Origin: CAZHHH01 sp052400685
GTDB taxonomy: Bacteria > Bacteroidota > Bacteroidia > Bacteroidales > Marinilabiliaceae
NCBI GenBank assembly: GCA_052400685.1
Contig: JBQTGJ010000030.1
Direction: 5' to 3' (one strand)
DNA: 26,391 nt
Below, in pieces: positions 23,868 through 26,391 of this stretch; position 1 is the first letter of the stretch; every line of letters begins with the position of its first letter. A program made the translations under genes and the position numbers. The notes under the pieces were generated by a model that did not search any database, was not told the DNA's origin, and was given only the letters and a program-made list of their open reading frames with translations.

Positions 23868-26057
23868 ATGACCATAAAAATATGTAATTTAGATGCATTC
23901 AAAAATGGTTTCCTTATGATAGAAAGTTTCCGAAAATACTCAAAAAAAATAAATCGCATCATTCTGTTTCTGGCCGCGACGGCCCTGGTTGTATATATTT
24001 TTCCCCGACAGGGAAAATTTCGTTATGAATATTCACAAGGAAAGCCCTGGCGGCACAGCACCCTCATAGCTCCGTTCGATTTTCCCATCTACAAAACAAC
24101 CGAAGAGCTGAAAACCGAGCAAGACAATGCCCTGAAAGAATTCAAACCTTATTTTAACCTGCAACCAAATATTTATAAGCAGGTTTCGGCGCAATTAAAT
24201 GACGAATTAACCCGAAAAAGCACAACACTGGTCAACAAATATCCTTTTTTACAGGAACCCGTCAACGATCAGAATCATTTGGTCATTACCGAATTAAAGA
24301 AACGCATCAATAAAACCTTGTCTGATATATATAACGAAGGGATCTACACCTTACCCGAAAATCTTCAAAACATTGTACCCACCACAATCATTTTTTTAGT
24401 GAAGGATAATTTTGCTGAGCCTTATGAGTTAAGCGAATTCTATAATTACCAGACAGCCTATCAGAAGGCATCATCCGAAATATTTTCCTATCTCGACAAG
24501 CATGTTTTGGCAAGTAATCAAACCATTGATAACTTAATAAACGATCTTGAGATAAACCGTTATATGCAACCAAACCTGATTTACGATGCCGAACGCACGC
24601 AACAGGAAAAAGACAAAATCATTCAAAACATAAGCCTTTCGAGTGGTGTTGTGGTATCGGGGCAGCGCATCATAGACACGGGAGAGCTGGTAACGCCTGA
24701 TATACGGAAGATTCTGGATTCATTAAAAAAAGAGTACGAAAACAGTCTGGGGAAGAAAACAGGGCATTATTTTATCATATTGGGTCAATCGCTCATTGTT
24801 TTACTCATATTCACAGCCATATTTCTGTTTCTGTTTTATTTCAGGCAGGACGTATTCAACAATCTGATGTCGGTACTATTTCTACTGTTAATGGTTACCT
24901 CAATGATATTTTTGGCACAGATGGCCCGATCGGGCGAAATATTCCCGATTTACATCATTCCATTTGCCATTCTTCCCATTATTGTGCGGATATTTTTTGA
25001 TTCCCGACTGGCCTTTTTCCTTCATGTGGCGACCATATTACTCGCGGCATTTTTTGCCCGCAACAGTTTTGAATTTGTACTGATACAAATTCCGACCGGT
25101 CTGACTGCTATGTTCAGTCTTTTCAGAATGGTAAGACGCTCACAGCTTGTGAGGGCTGCCATACTGATTATTTTGACCTACGCCCTTTTATATACCGGAC
25201 TGGCATTGTGGCAGGAAGGCGATATAAACACCATTAACCTCTCATTTTACTGGCAGTTTATTCTAAATGGTGCGTTATTATTACTTGTTTACCCCCTGAT
25301 TTATGTTTTTGAAAAGATGTTTGGTTTTCTGTCGGATGTTACACTTGTGGAGCTTTCGGACACCAACCATCCGGTGTTACGGAAACTGGCCGAAAAAGCA
25401 CCCGGGACGTTCCAGCACTCTATTCAGGTTGGGAATCTGGCACAGGAAGCCGTTTATGCCATTGGCGGAAATCCATTGTTGGTTCGGGCCGGCGCTATGT
25501 ACCATGACATAGGCAAACTGGCCTCGCCCCTATATTTCACGGAAAATCAGGCCGGAAATTTGAATCCACACACATCAATGGCGTATGATGAGAGTGCACG
25601 CATCGTCATTCATCACATCGAGAGCGGCATTAAAATGGCGCAAAAAGAAAAGCTTCCAAAGCAGATCATTGATTTCATAGCCACCCATCAGGGTACCATG
25701 AAAACCCGCTATTTCTACAATTCATTTGTCAATCAGAATCCCAATGTTGCACCAGATGAATCAATCTTCACCTACCCCGGGCCAACGCCCTTCTCCAAAG
25801 AAACAGCCGTACTGATGATGGCCGATTCGGTAGAAGCCGCCTCCCGCAGTCTTAAAAGCTACAACAATGAGGAGATTGACAAATTGGTTGAAAACATCAT
25901 AAATGCACAGATTGCAGAAGATCAGTTTATTAATGCACCCATCACTTTTAAAGAAATTACCCAGGTCAAGAAAGTCTTTAAGGATAAACTTAAAAATATT
26001 TATCACGCCAGAGTAGAATACCCTGAGTTGAAGAAAAAACAGACCAAACGTACTTAG
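23868..26057 (+). CDS. 7TM-HD phosphohydrolase, PgpH-like
   Basis: A 729-residue membrane protein. One transmembrane helix near residues 28-47 is followed by an extracytoplasmic helical domain (about 50-295, 7TMR-HDED type). A cluster of six or seven hydrophobic helices lies at about 300-490, and the C-terminus is a cytoplasmic HD domain. HD residues seen are H517 (QHSIQV), H546-D547 (YHDIGK), HH in IVIHHIESG, H in IATHQGT and D in MADSVEAA. Firmicute PgpH hydrolyses cyclic di-AMP; activity here is inferred by family only. An ATG at 23916 is a reasonable alternative start. The TAG stop is joined to a terminal fragment of the MITE-like element. Confidence 0.9.
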   Translation: MTIKICNLDAFKNGFLMIESFRKYSKKINRIILFLAATALVVYIFPRQGKFRYEYSQGKPWRHSTLIAPFDFPIYKTTEELKTEQDNALKEFKPYFNLQPNIYKQVSAQLNDELTRKSTTLVNKYPFLQEPVNDQNHLVITELKKRINKTLSDIYNEGIYTLPENLQNIVPTTIIFLVKDNFAEPYELSEFYNYQTAYQKASSEIFSYLDKHVLASNQTIDNLINDLEINRYMQPNLIYDAERTQQEKDKIIQNISLSSGVVVSGQRIIDTGELVTPDIRKILDSLKKEYENSLGKKTGHYFIILGQSLIVLLIFTAIFLFLFYFRQDVFNNLMSVLFLLLMVTSMIFLAQMARSGEIFPIYIIPFAILPIIVRIFFDSRLAFFLHVATILLAAFFARNSFEFVLIQIPTGLTAMFSLFRMVRRSQLVRAAILIILTYALLYTGLALWQEGDINTINLSFYWQFILNGALLLLVYPLIYVFEKMFGFLSDVTLVELSDTNHPVLRKLAEKAPGTFQHSIQVGNLAQEAVYAIGGNPLLVRAGAMYHDIGKLASPLYFTENQAGNLNPHTSMAYDESARIVIHHIESGIKMAQKEKLPKQIIDFIATHQGTMKTRYFYNSFVNQNPNVAPDESIFTYPGPTPFSKETAVLMMADSVEAASRSLKSYNNEEIDKLVENIINAQIAEDQFINAPITFKEITQVKKVFKDKLKNIYHARVEYPELKKKQTKRT

Positions 26058-26073
26058 AGTCTGTCTGTAAAGG
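26055..26073 (+). repeat. MITE-like element terminal fragment
   Basis: TAGAGTCTGTCTGTAAAGG matches the element ends at 13576 and 8851-8834 (minus) and begins at the stop codon of the HD gene. No internal element sequence follows, so it is a solo end or a strongly decayed copy. Confidence 0.35.
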
Positions 26074-26391
26074 CCAATCACTTGTTACGTTTGTTTATTT
26101 TGTGCGGCGGAAATTTTAATGTGCCATTGGGGGGAAAGTGCGGGGGGCGATTGTAAGCTTATTGGCAAGCATGTGGCTTTGGTCATTTTTTGTATCGCCC
26201 GGTAAAATTTTAACCTGTTTATTTTACTCTCACTTAATACAAACAAAAATTGGAGTCGTGATGGTCGGCCGGGACTTGCCAATGTGCTTACAATGTGTGT
26301 GGAATTTTATCTCTTTTTACAACTGTTGTTTAGTTTCGTACAAATATTTCTAAAACTTCGAGAAGTTGGGGTTTGTCGTATAATGCGATGT
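26074..26391. other. Right-edge region without recognisable gene
   Basis: About 320 bp of mixed composition with a G-rich stretch near 26129-26149. Short open frames are present on both strands, but none has a recognisable motif or is long enough to support a gene. The last bases may be upstream of a gene outside the window. Confidence 0.4.

Noticed and set aside
26138..26353. Small plus-strand ORF at the right edge
   Set aside because: It has no recognisable motif, an atypical composition and no upstream signal; it is not supported as a gene.

Overview
The window looks like chromosomal DNA of a member of the Bacteroidota, probably a marine or anaerobic Bacteroidales/Marinilabiliales-type organism. 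The basis is the protein families present: a GYDIA-type GHMP kinase, a WbqC-like protein, a short CBS-less arabinose-5-phosphate isomerase and a 7TM-HD protein. Starts also lack Shine-Dalgarno sequences, and some have TAnnTTTG-type -7 boxes. This placement is inferred from protein character, not from a marker gene.

Left end (1-2615): an AT-rich accessory segment on the minus strand with two genes, a DUF4238-type protein and a TPR protein. They are separated and flanked by long, nearly identical spacers. Short inverted core sequences sit at the two ends of each gene unit, and the core differs between units. This is the logic of integron gene cassettes, but the spacers are about 290 bp, far longer than classical attC sites, and no integrase is in the window.

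Core (2804-14685): eight or nine plus-strand genes forming two adjacent metabolic blocks. Block one is a leucine/isovalerate degradation set: 3-methylcrotonyl-CoA carboxylase beta, 3-methylglutaconyl-CoA hydratase, methylcrotonyl-CoA carboxylase alpha and an acyl-CoA dehydrogenase. Its end product is HMG-CoA. Block two is the mevalonate pathway from HMG-CoA onward: type 2 IPP isomerase, class II HMG-CoA reductase, a GHMP kinase that is the likely phosphomevalonate kinase, diphosphomevalonate decarboxylase and mevalonate kinase. Neither HMG-CoA synthase nor HMG-CoA lyase is present. The layout therefore suggests that leucine carbon can be routed directly into isoprenoids.

Middle (14686-19208): a dispersed family of about 145-bp intergenic elements with imperfect terminal inverted repeats, probably MITE-like. 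One copy is split by a 21-bp tandem repeat array. Also here are a MarR regulator with a candidate operator, a metallo-beta-lactamase-fold hydrolase, a B3/4-domain protein, a HAD phosphatase and a YjbQ-family protein. Ends of the same element overlap the stop codons of four genes in the window.

Right part (19209-26391): ordinary housekeeping-type genes. These are arabinose-5-phosphate isomerase (Kdo/LPS), an isochorismatase-like hydrolase, a PfkB sugar kinase, a LapA-like membrane protein, a WbqC-like protein, a NUDIX hydrolase coupled to an NlpC/P60 peptidase, and a large 7TM-HD phosphohydrolase of the PgpH type. No rRNA, tRNA, CRISPR array or complete insertion sequence was seen.
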